Assembly (NCBI GenBank): GCA_020721005.1
Contig: DYNP01000016.1
Location: 1-64,000, forward strand
Reading direction: 5' to 3'
Length of the DNA: 64,000 nt
From: Thiomargarita sp.
Lineage (GTDB): Bacteria; Pseudomonadota; Gammaproteobacteria; Beggiatoales; Beggiatoaceae
Numbering within the stretch: position 1 is the stretch's first letter; each line of letters begins with the position of its first letter. Positions 47,501-57,097 of the stretch are shown here, piece by piece. Under the pieces are notes generated by a model. The model was not told where the DNA came from, searched no databases, and was given only the letters and a program-made list of their open reading frames with translations. A program made the translations under genes and the position numbers.

Positions 47501-50500
47501 CACTTCACTCCAACGTTGGATTTCTGCCAGTGGGGTGTAGGCGTAGTGTTGGTCTTGCTGTTGTTGCTGCTGGAGTTGTTGGAGCAGTTGCGTCAGGTTC
47601 AAGTTATCCAGTTGAACGCGCACGGGTAAGGTATTGATAAATAAACCAATCATGCGTTCAATGCCTACAACAGGAGCGTGTCGGCCTGCGCTGGTTGCTC
47701 CAAATACGATGTCTTGCTGCCCACTGTAGCGGCTTAGTAGTAATGCCCATGCAGCTTGTACAAGAATGTTCAGAGTTACGCGGTGTTGTCGTGCTCGTTG
47801 GGTTAAGCATTCGCTCAATGCAGGGCTGCAACTGTAGTTTACGATGCCTTGACTGCCTTCTATGTTGCTTGTTGAGAACTTTTGAGGCAATGGTGTGGGT
47901 GCTTCAAAGCCTTGTAATTTGCGTGTCCAGTAAGCTTCTGCGGCTTGTGAGTCTTGCTGCACAAGCCAACGGATGTAATCTTGATAAGGGCGCACAGGTG
48001 GCAATTGTGCTTGTTTACCTTGCCGTAGGGCTTGGTAGCTTCGGAAAAGTTCTTCAAATAAAATCGGTAAACACCAACCGTCCGTTAGAACATGGTGGGA
48101 ATCCCAGTATAAGGTGTAGTCGTTTTCGTTGTGACGCTGCAAGGTTAAGTGCATTAACGGAGCTTGATTGAAATCCGTACAACGCGCTTTGGCTTGTTGG
48201 CGAGCAGCATTAATATTTTCTGAATCTTCTAATTCTAACCAAGGCAATTTGACTTGTTGCAAGACTAATTGCAATGGTGGAGTATATTCAGTTAAAAAAG
48301 CAGTGCGTAAAATTGCATGACGGTCAACTAAAATTTCCCATGCCTGTTTGAGTAATTTAGCGTCTAATTGCCCAGCGATTTCTATTTGTAATTGGGTGAT
48401 ATAGGTATCGCTATCTGGGGCGTAAAGACTATGAAATAACATACCTGCTTGCATTGGAGTCAACGGGTAAATCGCAGCAATATTTTGCGGATATTGTTGG
48501 GCAAGTTCATCCAGTTGTGTTTGCGTTAAATTGGCTAATAGGAAATCTGATGGCGTATAGCCGCTATGGTATTGGCAATGTTCAATTAAGGCTGTGAGGT
48601 GTTGTTGATAGCTTTGACTCACTTTCTCAAGACTATTATGACTCAAATAGCCACTGCTAAATGTTAAGTTTAATTGCCCATTAATAATGCTACCGTTAAT
48701 GTCAAGAATATGTTCGCTTTGAATGCGGTCGCTGACGCTTTGCCCCGTTGATTCTTGGGTTAATTGAAACAGATTATCAGGTGTATTGCCTGCGTCCATT
48801 TGCCCAAGATAATTAAATAATACTTGCCCTTGTGGCAAATCTTGTTGTTGCAAATAGCGCAAAACACCGTAGCCAATGCCATCATGAGGAATTTGGCGTA
48901 ATTGTTCTTTAATTGCTTTTAATTGCGTACCAAGATTTGTTGTATTGGGTAAATTTAATGGCACGCTATATAAAGCAGTAAACCAACCAACGGTACGAGT
49001 TAAATCTAAATCAGGAAATAGCTCATGGTTACGGCCATGACTTTCTAAGTCAATTAAATGCTCATGCTGTCCTGTCCATGCCTGCAATGTTTGCATTAAG
49101 GCGGTCAGCAGCAAGTCGTTGATACGAGTGCGATAAGCCGCAGGGGCTTGATCGAGTAGGCGTTGTGTCCAGTTGCTGTCCAAGCATAAATTGTGATGCT
49201 GCGTAAGGCGTGGCGTTAGATAGTCGATGGGATAAGCAACTTGTAAAGTGGGGAGTTGCTGCCAATAAGCACGGTCAGCATCATGCCAATTTTGTAAATG
49301 CTGATTCCATGCGCGGACACTGCTGGTTTTAGCAGGTAATTGAATCGGTTGTTGTTCTACTGCTTGTTGATAAGCATTCGCTAAATCTTCCAAGAGAATG
49401 CGCCATGAAACGCCATCAACCGCAAGATGATGAATACACCACAGTAAACGGCTTTCGCTGCCGCAATCAAAACGCACTAAACGGGTAATTGGTCCTGTTT
49501 GTAAATTTAGACTGGTTTGCCAATCGGTTGCGCGTTGTGCTAAATCATTTAAATTAATTAGCGTTTCTTGATGATAGGATGGTGTGTTTTCAATTTCATC
49601 TCGATAGTATTGCTGCCAATTATTTTCACTTAATTGATAGCATAAACGCAAAGCATCGTGATGCGAGATTAAATAATGCAAAGCTCGTTTTAAAGCAGCA
49701 TTATCTAAAGTGTTAGGAATTTTGATTAACACCGCTTGATTAAAATGCCATGCTTCTTCATATTGCGCGTTTAAGAAATAAGTTTGAATGGGATGTAAAG
49801 GAACATCGCCTTGTAACAGCCCTTGTTCTGCTGTGATTACCGCTAAAGGTTGCACCTGCACGGCGGCCAACTCAGCAATGGTCTGGTGTTGAAACACATC
49901 ACGCGGACTGATTCCCAACCCTGCTTGTCGCGCACGCGCAACAATCTGTAAACTTAAAATTGAATCTCCGCCTAACTCAAAGAAATTATCATGAACACTA
50001 ATGGTTTGACGCTTCAGTAAAGTTTGCCAGATGATAGCAAGTTGCTGTTCTGTTTCATTACGCGGCATAATGAAATCAGCAGTACTGAGTATTTGTTCAG
50101 GCTCAGGTAAAGCTTTACGGTCAATTTTACCATTCGGCGTTAAAGGCAATTTATCCAAAATGGTGAAATAACTTGGCAGCATATAATCAGGTAATTTTGC
50201 TTTTAAAGCCTCGCGTAAACCGCCAATATCCGCGTTTTTATTTGCTAAAACAAGATAAGCCGCTAACGATTTATTGCCATCTTTCTCATGTAAAATAACA
50301 ACCGCATCTTTTACTAATTCTTGCTGGGTTAAAACGGCTTCAATTTCGCCTAATTCAATGCGGAATCCCCGCAATTTAATTTGATGGTCAATCCGCCCTA
50401 AATACTCTAAATTCCCATCAGGCAACCAACGGGCTAAATCACCTGTTTTATAGACCCGTTCGGTTTTGCCAAAAATTTCTAATTCAACGAATTTCTCAGC

Positions 50501-53500
50501 GGTTAAATCGGGGCGATTGAGATAGCCATTGCCAACTTGCACGCCACCAATATGAAGCTCGCCTGTAATGCCTATTGGTTGACATTGATTATGTGCATTT
50601 AAAATATAAACCTGTGTATTGGCAATAGGCTGTCCAATGGGTACTATATTATTTTTAATGTTTAAATCACATCGCCATGCTGTTACATCAATGGCTGCTT
50701 CAGTAGGTCCATATAAATTATGCAATTGTGTTTGATAAAAATAGTGATATGTTCTTTGCATTAGCTCGAGAGGTAATGCTTCTCCACTACAAATAATATG
50801 GCGCAAACTCGAGCAATGATTGATTGTAATAACTTCAATAAAAGCACTGAGCATCGAAGGGACAAAATGCAACACAGAAATGCGCATTTCTTCAATTAAA
50901 TCAAGCAAATAATTAGGGTCTTGATGTCCTAGTGGTTTAGCAACAACTAATTGTGCGCCGGTAATTAGCGGCCAAAAAAATTCCCAAACTGAAACATCAA
51001 AGCTAAAAGGTGTTTTTTGCAAAACTTTATCATTAGAGGTTAATCGATATTCAGATTGCATCCAGAGTAAACGGTTTTGCAAACCACGATGATGATTAAT
51101 TGCTCCTTTCGGTTTCCCCGTAGAACCCGACGTATAAATCACATAAGCTAAACTTTCTGGACTTAAAATTAAATCTAAATTCTTAGTAGATTGTTGTGCG
51201 AATCTTTCCCAATTATCTAAACATAAAATATTGGCTTGATGTTCGGGTAAAGTATTTTGTAATGACGTTTGAGTTAATAGCACCGAAACACAGCTATCTT
51301 CCAACATCCACGCCAAGCGTTGTTGGGGATAATTTGGGTCTAAAGGCACATAAGCCCCGCCTGCTTTTAAAATACCTAATAAACCAATCACCATTTCTAA
51401 AGAACGTTCAATACAAATGCCGATCAGTGTATCCGATTGAACGTGATATTGATTTTTAAGAAAATGTGCCAATTGATTGGCTTTTTCATTTAATTGGACA
51501 TAAGTTAAACTTTCTTCTTGAAACACAACAGCAATATTATTGGGCGTTGCTTTGACTTGTTGCTCAAATAAATCAACAATGGTTTTATCTTTGGGATAAT
51601 TTACTGCGGTATTATTCCAGTGTTGGAGTTGTTCAATTTCTGTTGGGGTCAGTAATTGATGACGATAAATCGGTAATTCTGGAGCTTGTAATAATTGGGT
51701 TAATAAATGGGCAAAATGATGGCTTAATCGCTCAATAGTTGATAATTGAAATAAATCAGTCGCATATTCCCATGAACAATCCAAATGTCCTTCTTGCTCA
51801 CTGACGCTTAAGGTTAAATCAAATTTAGCGGTTAAATTCTCTTGTGCCAATGATTTAATGCTTAAATTCGGCAATTGAAAATTCGTTGAATCAGGTGTGT
51901 TTTGCAGCACAAACATCACTTGAAATAACGGCGCATGACTCAGGGTTCGCGTTGGATTAACCGCTTCAACAACTTGCTCAAAAGGCGTGTCTTGGTGCGC
52001 GTAAGCGGCTAATGTGCTGTGGCGAGTTTGTGTTAATAGCTCATTAAAATTGGTGTTGGCATCAATTTGAGTGCGCAAAACTAAGGTATTAACAAAAAAG
52101 CCAATTAATTCTTCGGTTTGTTGCTGGGTGCGATTTGCAATTGGGCTGCCAATTAAAATATCATTTTGACCGCTGTAACGATGCAATAACACATTGAATG
52201 CGGACAATAAGGTCATGAAAACAGTACATCCATTTTTTTGGCTAAATTGCTGTATGTTTTGACTTAATTCTTTTGACAATTGAGTTTGCAAATGATTGCC
52301 GCGATAACTTTGCATGGCAGGACGCGAAAAATCAGTCGGCAATTCTAATAACTCAGGCGCATTGGCTAATTGGTTTTGCCAATAATGCAGTTGTTGCTGT
52401 AAGATTTCGCCCGATAACCAATTTCTTTGCCATGTCGCATAATCGGTGTAATTAATGCTTAATGGTTTTAATTGGGTTTCTGGATTAGAATAAAAAGCCA
52501 TCCATTCCCGAATTAAAACTCCCATTGACCAACCATCGCTAATGATATGGTGCATATTGAATAATAAAACATAATTGTCTGCACTGAGTTTTAATAATTC
52601 AACTTGCAATAATTTGCCTTGAGCTAAATTAAATGGTTTGCTGGCGTGTTGCTGGGCTAAATGTTGAATTTGCGCCTGTTGCTCTATTTCGGGCAAATGG
52701 GTTAAATCGGTGATTGTGAGTGGGTTATAAGTCGCCAATTCAATAACGCTGGCTTCCCCATTTATGCTGGGAAAACTGAGGCGTAAACTTTGATGGCGAG
52801 CCACTAAAGAAATCAAACTTTGTTGCAATTTCTCAAGGTCTAAATCGCCCGTTAATTGCAATGTCGCAGGCATATTGTAAGTGGCTGATTCACCTTCAAG
52901 TTGCGCCAAAAACCAAAGCCGTTGCTGGGCATAAGACATGACCAAAGTTTGCTTATCTGTTTGCGGAATAATCGCAGGTAATGTTGTGCCACGTTGTTGC
53001 TGAATCAGCCAATCAGAAAAGTCACTTAAAACAGGCTTATCAAATAATTGCCGCAATGGAATTTCAATTTCAAAATTATGGCGAATGCGAGCAATTAATT
53101 GGGTCGCTAATAAAGAATGTCCACCCAATTCAAAGAAATTCACCGCACGACTGTTAATTTCACAGCGCAATACTTCTGACCATAAATTCGCCAATAAATG
53201 GTCGGTTTCATTGCGTAATGGTCGGTTTTCCGTGCTGGTATTGATTAAATCAGGTTCAGGCAAAGCCTTACGGTCAATTTTACCATTCGGCGTTAAAGGC
53301 AATTTATCCAAAATGGTGAAATAACTTGGCAGCATATAATCAGGTAATTTTGCTTTTAAAGCCTCGCGTAAACCGCCAATATCCGCGTTTTTATTTGCTA
53401 AAACAAGATAAGCCGCTAACGATTTATTGCCATCTTTCTCATGTAAAATAACAACAGCATCTTTTATGGATTCTTGCTGGGTTAAAACCGCTTCAATTTC

Positions 53501-56143
53501 GCCTAATTCAATGCGGAATCCCCGCAATTTGATCTGATGGTCAATCCGTCCTAAATATTCTAAATTCCCATCAGGCAACCAACGGGCTAAATCGCCTGTT
53601 TTATAGACCCGTTCGGTTTTGCCGAATAATTCTAATTCAACGAATTTCTCAGCGGTTAAATCGGGGCGATTGAGATAGCCTCTGGCGAGTCCATCGCCTG
53701 CAACATACATTTCGCCTGCTACACCAATAGGCATCACCTGCTTGTTAGCATCCAGAACATAAACTGATAAGTCTGCTAAAGGCTGACCGACAACGCTTTT
53801 ACCGTATATGAAATCAGGTGAAATATAACAATACGTTACATGTACAGTTGTTTCTGTGATGCCGTACATATTGCTTAATGTTGGTGTATGGGCTGCATAT
53901 TTTTCAAACCAAGCTTGTAACATTGCAGGCTCTAATGCTTCGCCACCAAAAATAACATGACGTAAATTATTTAAACGAGTTTTCGTTTGTTGATCTGCAT
54001 CAATTAACTGACGAAATGCTGAAGGCGTTTGGTTTAATACGGTAACTTGATGTTGTGTTAAAAACGTATGAAAATCACTAGGTGAACGACTTAGCCAATA
54101 AGGTACAATTAATAATTGACCACCATACAATAATGCACCCCATAGTTCCCATACTGAAAAATCAAACGCATAAGAATGAAACAGTGTCCAAACATCTTTA
54201 TCATTAAATTGATAAATAGAGTCTGTTGCTTTATATAAGCGAGTAACATTGTGATGAGTAATTAGACAACCTTTCGGCTTCCCAGTAGAACCCGATGTAT
54301 AAATCACATAAGCCAAACTTTCTGGATTTAAAGCTAATTTTAAATTCTCAATAGATTGCTGCGCGAATCTTTCCCAATTATCTAAGCATAAAATATCAAC
54401 TTGATGTTCGGGTAAAGTATTTTGTAGTGAGGTTTGGGTTAATAGCACCGAAACACGACTATCTTCCAACATCCACGCCAAACGTTGTTGGGGATAATTT
54501 GGGTCTAAAGGCACATAAGCTCCACCCGCTTTTAAAATGCCTAATAAACCAATCACCATTTCTAAAGACCGCTCAATACAAATGCCGATCAGTGTATCCG
54601 ATTGAACGTGATATTGATTTTTAAGAAAATGTGCCAATTGATTGGCTTTTTCATTTAATTGGACATAAGTTAAACTTTGCGCTTGGAAAATAACCGCCGT
54701 GTTATTCGGAGTGGCTTTAACTTGTTGCTCAAATAAATCAACAATGGTTTTGTCTTTGGGATAATCGGTTGTGGTGTTATTCCACTGTTGTAATTGCTCA
54801 ATTTCTGTTGGGGTCAGTAAAGATAATTGGGCAATAGGCAATTCTGCTTGAGCAAGCACTTGTTCTAATAAAAATAAAAATCGAGACTGAAATGCTTTAA
54901 TATCTTCAATCGTAAAAAACGCATGATTAAATACGAAATCGCATTTAATATCTTGATTACGGTGAAACTCACGAATAAATAACGTTAATGGGGTTTGTGA
55001 AGCATTATTTAAAAAATTAACAGCATATCCACTTGTTTTGCCAAAACTAAAATTATGATCGTGTTTTTCGTATGAAACACTAATATCATATAAACGTTCA
55101 TGGATAATATTTAAACCAACTGCACGACCAATTTCACTAACAGGACAGCGTTGATGACGATAATTAGCTTTTAGTTTTTTACTAATTTGTTGGATTAGTG
55201 CAACAAAAGTACTACTCAAATGACAAGAGAATAGTGCAGGACTAATGCCTGTAAAAAGACCTACTGTATTTTTAAATTGTGCATTTGCTCTATTTTGTAT
55301 AGGCAGACCAAAAATAACCTCTTGTTTTTGTGAAACACGAGAAAAATAAACCGTTAATACGCCTAAAAATACATGAAAGATACTCACTTGATGATTATGC
55401 GCTAATGAAGCTAGCTTCTGATAAAACGCATGAGATAAATATAAAGACTCACAACTGCTATAATCTTTATCAGATAAGTTTTGAGACTTTAATAATGATT
55501 CAGTGGGGAGTGAAAATTCTTCTTGCCAATAGTGTCGATTTTTGATAAAGGTTTTTGATCCAATGTAATCAAGATCTTGCTGAATAAAATCAACATAAGA
55601 TGGGGCTTCTATTGGTGGAAATTTATTTTCACTTAATTTGCTATAAATATCAGCAAGCGATTTGTTCAGTAATGCACCCGCCCAGCCATCAAACATAATA
55701 TGATGATATTTAATAAAGATATAAAACAATGTTTCTGAGCATTTTAGTAATTTATAACGAAATAATGGCTTACCTTGCAAATCAAACGGCGCAATAAATT
55801 GTGCCTGCATCCACGCCAAAGCGGCCGCTTCAGGATTTTCCGCCTGAGAAAAATCCTGCATTTCTACCGTGACTGACACCTGCGGCAAAAATTGCTGCAT
55901 CGGCACACCATCCTCATTTAGTGTGTCTGTCAATACCAAGCGTAGCGCATCATGTTTTTGCACTAATAAAGCAATGGCCTGTTGAAATAAATCAGGATCA
56001 ATCGTTCCTGCTAATTTGACATAACCACCCACATTATATAGTGGCAGTTCAGGATGTAATAACTGGTCAAACCAGATTTCACGTTGGGAAGAAGTAAGAG
56101 GATATAAGGTTGTTTCGGCAGTATAGGATGCAGAAGAAGACAT
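44540..56143 (-). CDS. three-module nonribosomal peptide synthetase, predicted Thr-D-Ser-Gly
   Basis: 3867 residues. Domain order with rough positions: C1 (10-440, HHIMFDG), A1 (455-965), T1 (about 1008, LGGHSLL), C2 (1065-1490, HHIISDG), A2 (1505-2015), T2 (2056, LGGDSIL), E (2118-2555, HHLAVDGVSW, NYLGQ), C3 (2565-2970, HHVLTDG), A3 (2985-3490), T3 (3536, LGGHSLL), TE (3600-3850, GHSAGG, LDTT, GGHITML). Specificity residues read by eye are DFWNIGMVHK (Thr), DVWHISLIDK (Ser) and DILQLGVIWK (Gly). The LGGDS carrier before E is typical. C1 on the first module implies an acyl or aryl cap on Thr; no cap-forming genes or MbtH protein are in the window. TE releases or cyclises the product. Product unknown. 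Confidence 0.95.
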   Translation of the reverse strand: MSSSASYTAETTLYPLTSSQREIWFDQLLHPELPLYNVGGYVKLAGTIDPDLFQQAIALLVQKHDALRLVLTDTLNEDGVPMQQFLPQVSVTVEMQDFSQAENPEAAALAWMQAQFIAPFDLQGKPLFRYKLLKCSETLFYIFIKYHHIMFDGWAGALLNKSLADIYSKLSENKFPPIEAPSYVDFIQQDLDYIGSKTFIKNRHYWQEEFSLPTESLLKSQNLSDKDYSSCESLYLSHAFYQKLASLAHNHQVSIFHVFLGVLTVYFSRVSQKQEVIFGLPIQNRANAQFKNTVGLFTGISPALFSCHLSSTFVALIQQISKKLKANYRHQRCPVSEIGRAVGLNIIHERLYDISVSYEKHDHNFSFGKTSGYAVNFLNNASQTPLTLFIREFHRNQDIKCDFVFNHAFFTIEDIKAFQSRFLFLLEQVLAQAELPIAQLSLLTPTEIEQLQQWNNTTTDYPKDKTIVDLFEQQVKATPNNTAVIFQAQSLTYVQLNEKANQLAHFLKNQYHVQSDTLIGICIERSLEMVIGLLGILKAGGAYVPLDPNYPQQRLAWMLEDSRVSVLLTQTSLQNTLPEHQVDILCLDNWERFAQQSIENLKLALNPESLAYVIYTSGSTGKPKGCLITHHNVTRLYKATDSIYQFNDKDVWTLFHSYAFDFSVWELWGALLYGGQLLIVPYWLSRSPSDFHTFLTQHQVTVLNQTPSAFRQLIDADQQTKTRLNNLRHVIFGGEALEPAMLQAWFEKYAAHTPTLSNMYGITETTVHVTYCYISPDFIYGKSVVGQPLADLSVYVLDANKQVMPIGVAGEMYVAGDGLARGYLNRPDLTAEKFVELELFGKTERVYKTGDLARWLPDGNLEYLGRIDHQIKLRGFRIELGEIEAVLTQQESIKDAVVILHEKDGNKSLAAYLVLANKNADIGGLREALKAKLPDYMLPSYFTILDKLPLTPNGKIDRKALPEPDLINTSTENRPLRNETDHLLANLWSEVLRCEINSRAVNFFELGGHSLLATQLIARIRHNFEIEIPLRQLFDKPVLSDFSDWLIQQQRGTTLPAIIPQTDKQTLVMSYAQQRLWFLAQLEGESATYNMPATLQLTGDLDLEKLQQSLISLVARHQSLRLSFPSINGEASVIELATYNPLTITDLTHLPEIEQQAQIQHLAQQHASKPFNLAQGKLLQVELLKLSADNYVLLFNMHHIISDGWSMGVLIREWMAFYSNPETQLKPLSINYTDYATWQRNWLSGEILQQQLHYWQNQLANAPELLELPTDFSRPAMQSYRGNHLQTQLSKELSQNIQQFSQKNGCTVFMTLLSAFNVLLHRYSGQNDILIGSPIANRTQQQTEELIGFFVNTLVLRTQIDANTNFNELLTQTRHSTLAAYAHQDTPFEQVVEAVNPTRTLSHAPLFQVMFVLQNTPDSTNFQLPNLSIKSLAQENLTAKFDLTLSVSEQEGHLDCSWEYATDLFQLSTIERLSHHFAHLLTQLLQAPELPIYRHQLLTPTEIEQLQHWNNTAVNYPKDKTIVDLFEQQVKATPNNIAVVFQEESLTYVQLNEKANQLAHFLKNQYHVQSDTLIGICIERSLEMVIGLLGILKAGGAYVPLDPNYPQQRLAWMLEDSCVSVLLTQTSLQNTLPEHQANILCLDNWERFAQQSTKNLDLILSPESLAYVIYTSGSTGKPKGAINHHRGLQNRLLWMQSEYRLTSNDKVLQKTPFSFDVSVWEFFWPLITGAQLVVAKPLGHQDPNYLLDLIEEMRISVLHFVPSMLSAFIEVITINHCSSLRHIICSGEALPLELMQRTYHYFYQTQLHNLYGPTEAAIDVTAWRCDLNIKNNIVPIGQPIANTQVYILNAHNQCQPIGITGELHIGGVQVGNGYLNRPDLTAEKFVELEIFGKTERVYKTGDLARWLPDGNLEYLGRIDHQIKLRGFRIELGEIEAVLTQQELVKDAVVILHEKDGNKSLAAYLVLANKNADIGGLREALKAKLPDYMLPSYFTILDKLPLTPNGKIDRKALPEPEQILSTADFIMPRNETEQQLAIIWQTLLKRQTISVHDNFFELGGDSILSLQIVARARQAGLGISPRDVFQHQTIAELAAVQVQPLAVITAEQGLLQGDVPLHPIQTYFLNAQYEEAWHFNQAVLIKIPNTLDNAALKRALHYLISHHDALRLCYQLSENNWQQYYRDEIENTPSYHQETLINLNDLAQRATDWQTSLNLQTGPITRLVRFDCGSESRLLWCIHHLAVDGVSWRILLEDLANAYQQAVEQQPIQLPAKTSSVRAWNQHLQNWHDADRAYWQQLPTLQVAYPIDYLTPRLTQHHNLCLDSNWTQRLLDQAPAAYRTRINDLLLTALMQTLQAWTGQHEHLIDLESHGRNHELFPDLDLTRTVGWFTALYSVPLNLPNTTNLGTQLKAIKEQLRQIPHDGIGYGVLRYLQQQDLPQGQVLFNYLGQMDAGNTPDNLFQLTQESTGQSVSDRIQSEHILDINGSIINGQLNLTFSSGYLSHNSLEKVSQSYQQHLTALIEHCQYHSGYTPSDFLLANLTQTQLDELAQQYPQNIAAIYPLTPMQAGMLFHSLYAPDSDTYITQLQIEIAGQLDAKLLKQAWEILVDRHAILRTAFLTEYTPPLQLVLQQVKLPWLELEDSENINAARQQAKARCTDFNQAPLMHLTLQRHNENDYTLYWDSHHVLTDGWCLPILFEELFRSYQALRQGKQAQLPPVRPYQDYIRWLVQQDSQAAEAYWTRKLQGFEAPTPLPQKFSTSNIEGSQGIVNYSCSPALSECLTQRARQHRVTLNILVQAAWALLLSRYSGQQDIVFGATSAGRHAPVVGIERMIGLFINTLPVRVQLDNLNLTQLLQQLQQQQQQDQHYAYTPLAEIQRWSEVPNGIALFDSILVFENYPVDEQALSEATQTLQIKNVNSIEQTNYPLTLAVHAKQQLHFRLSYQSEKFDAAQMERLLQHLANLLEGISQADSHTQPQQLPLLTSTEIEQLQQWNNTTTDYPKDKTIVDLFEQQVKATPNNTAVIFQAQSLTYVQLNEKANQLAHFLKNQYHVQSDTLIGICIERSLEMVIGLLGILKAGGAYVPLDPNYPQERLAWMLEDSRVSVLLTQTSLQNTLPEHQADILCLDNWERFAQQSTKNLELALNSDSLAYVLFTSGSTGRPKGVMIEHQALHNFLHDMQLRLQSKLNSYLLAVTTLSFDIAGLELYLPLLTGMGIVLTDRETASDGEKLQVLLQQYDICLMQATPATWKLLLDNNWQQNRPLTILCGGEALPENLGQALLQQSEQLWNVYGPTETTIWSSAHNATQSPEQPSLIGKPLSNTRIHIVDTQNHPVPIGIAGELCIAGDGLARGYLNRPDLTAEKFVELELFGKTERVYKTGDLARWLPDGNLDYLGRIDHQVKLRGFRIELGEIEAILTQQESIKDAIVILHEKDGNKSLAAYLVLADKNADISDLREVLKVKLPDYMVPTYFTILDKLPLTPNGKIDRKALPEPEKSHITSNQETPRNQAELQLIQTWQKVLNIQKIGIRDNFFELGGHSLLAVQLMSHIQQHWQQKLPLAVLFSSPTIAQLAQHLQQNNTQHSCLVPIQIQGSQPPLYCLPGAGGHVLYLHALACHLGIDQPLYGLETPGLHGECPMPDSVEQHAALLLQAIRKQQPNGPYRFAGHSAGGRVALALAHQLEKQGEKIQCLIILDTTAPQINPEPTAELTEVEALWSVVKIVEELKNTQIDLTEAEIAAESDSYKRYEQVMEHVQIAGMFAPQTPVEELKHLVAIYQTMIRNHAYYRPNYQINCPIILVKAKEIPNETERPNSLDWGWQLYSTQTVQIIETSGGHITMLTQPYVAELASLLTQAMANTMNKNTQENLL

Positions 56144-56248
56144 AAAATCAAAAAAACTCCGTTAGGGAATAGTATGTATTTTTTTTGTCAGTGACTTAAA
56201 TCATGTCTTATTATCGCATAATTCTTAAACTGTGAGCAAGAGCTATAC

Positions 56249-56278
56249 TTTAAAGGTTAATTTAAGCACTTTTGTCAA
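56249..56278 (-). promoter_or_regulatory. candidate promoter of the NRPS operon
   Basis: On the minus strand TTGACA (56278-56273), an 18-base spacer and TTTAAA (56254-56249, four of six matches to TATAAT) lie about 100 bases upstream of the NRPS start. No Fur, Zur or FNR box was recognised around it. Confidence 0.35.
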
Positions 56279-56312
56279 TAAGCAAGTCCTAAGCCCATAT
56301 TAATTAACTGGG

Positions 56313-57090
56313 CAATTGTAAATTTAAGGACTAAGTCGGCTGGGTGTAGGAAACTAAGGAAAGATGGCTGTGATTAACTGTTTTGCCCGCTGTGGGGCAA
56401 CAATCGCAGTACTAAGAAGGGAGGAAAAAAAGCACCACTCTACCTGCTTAAGGTCAGCATAAGATATGCTAATTTGAAGGTAGGTGGTGTTCATGAATGA
56501 GAATAGGGATAAACAAATGAGAATTGTTAACTCACTTTACGCACATAATCTAAAGTGGAGGCTTTAGCCGGCGTGAGGGCTTTAGCCGGTACGTTGGAGT
56601 GGAGGCTTTAGCCGGTCAGCCGTAGGCATCCCCCCACATACACAAATGGCAAGGGCCGGCCGGCTAAAGCCTCCACTCCAACATATCTTAACCAATGGGC
56701 AACTCTCATTTTTTCATAGATCGCATATTGAAACCCATCTTATTGGGATTAAACCTCAAAGGTTAGGTTGCTCACCCAGTTATATAGGGCTAAGTTAATA
56801 TAGTTAACCGACCTTACACAGGTAAGACTTTGCAGAATGAAAAATCAAAGACTTACGTTTTAGGGCTTATTTTATAACTTATTGATTCTTCATAGTCGAT
56901 AGCTTCTTTTTGCGTAACGTGAGTTGTTAATAATGATAGCGACTATTTTACAATTTACAACCATTGTCAACTGAAAAACAATTAAAAGGGTTTATGGACG
57001 GCATTCACTCTTTCCACTTCCATACGTGCCTTTTGCAAGGTAACAGGAGCATTTGGTGGTAGGTTGAGGCAAATCTCTTTAGCATATTTT
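56313..57090. repeat. island-edge direct repeat, copy B (interrupted)
   Basis: Homologous to 39515-39900 up to 56530 and again from 56926; the middle is a 395-bp insertion absent from copy A. Same orientation as copy A, about 17 kb apart. Confidence 0.82.
56531..56925. mobile_element. MITE-like insertion, 395 bp
   Basis: 15-bp terminal inverted repeats AACTCACTTTACGCA (56531-56545) and TGCGTAACGTGAGTT (56911-56925), 14 of 15 pairing. GTT lies directly outside both ends, and copy A has a single GTT at the empty site (39729-39731), which supports a 3-bp target duplication. No transposase. A GGAGTGGAGGCTTTAGCCGG palindrome (about 56555-56720) is nested inside. Confidence 0.78.
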
Positions 57091-57097
57091 TTGCCGC
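57005..57097 (-). pseudogene. remnant of the TOPRIM-like gene
   Basis: About 31 codons, ending SMLKTFAPTYHQMLLL-like (here NMLKRFASTYHQMLLL) then PCKRHVWKWKE and a stop, nearly identical to the end of the gene at 39811. Upstream sequence does not match. It abuts the 3' end of gnd. Confidence 0.75.

Larger units (their letters stand above)
56144..57004. other. intergenic between NRPS and pseudogene
   Basis: Contains the NRPS promoter region, island-edge repeat copy B and a MITE; no gene. Confidence 0.6.

Noticed and set aside
56928-56955. Possible Fur-like site AATAATGATAGCGACTATT upstream of the NRPS region
   Set aside because: Poor match to the 19-bp Fur box, it is part of the duplicated island-edge sequence, also present at 39736, and lies beyond the MITE from the NRPS start.
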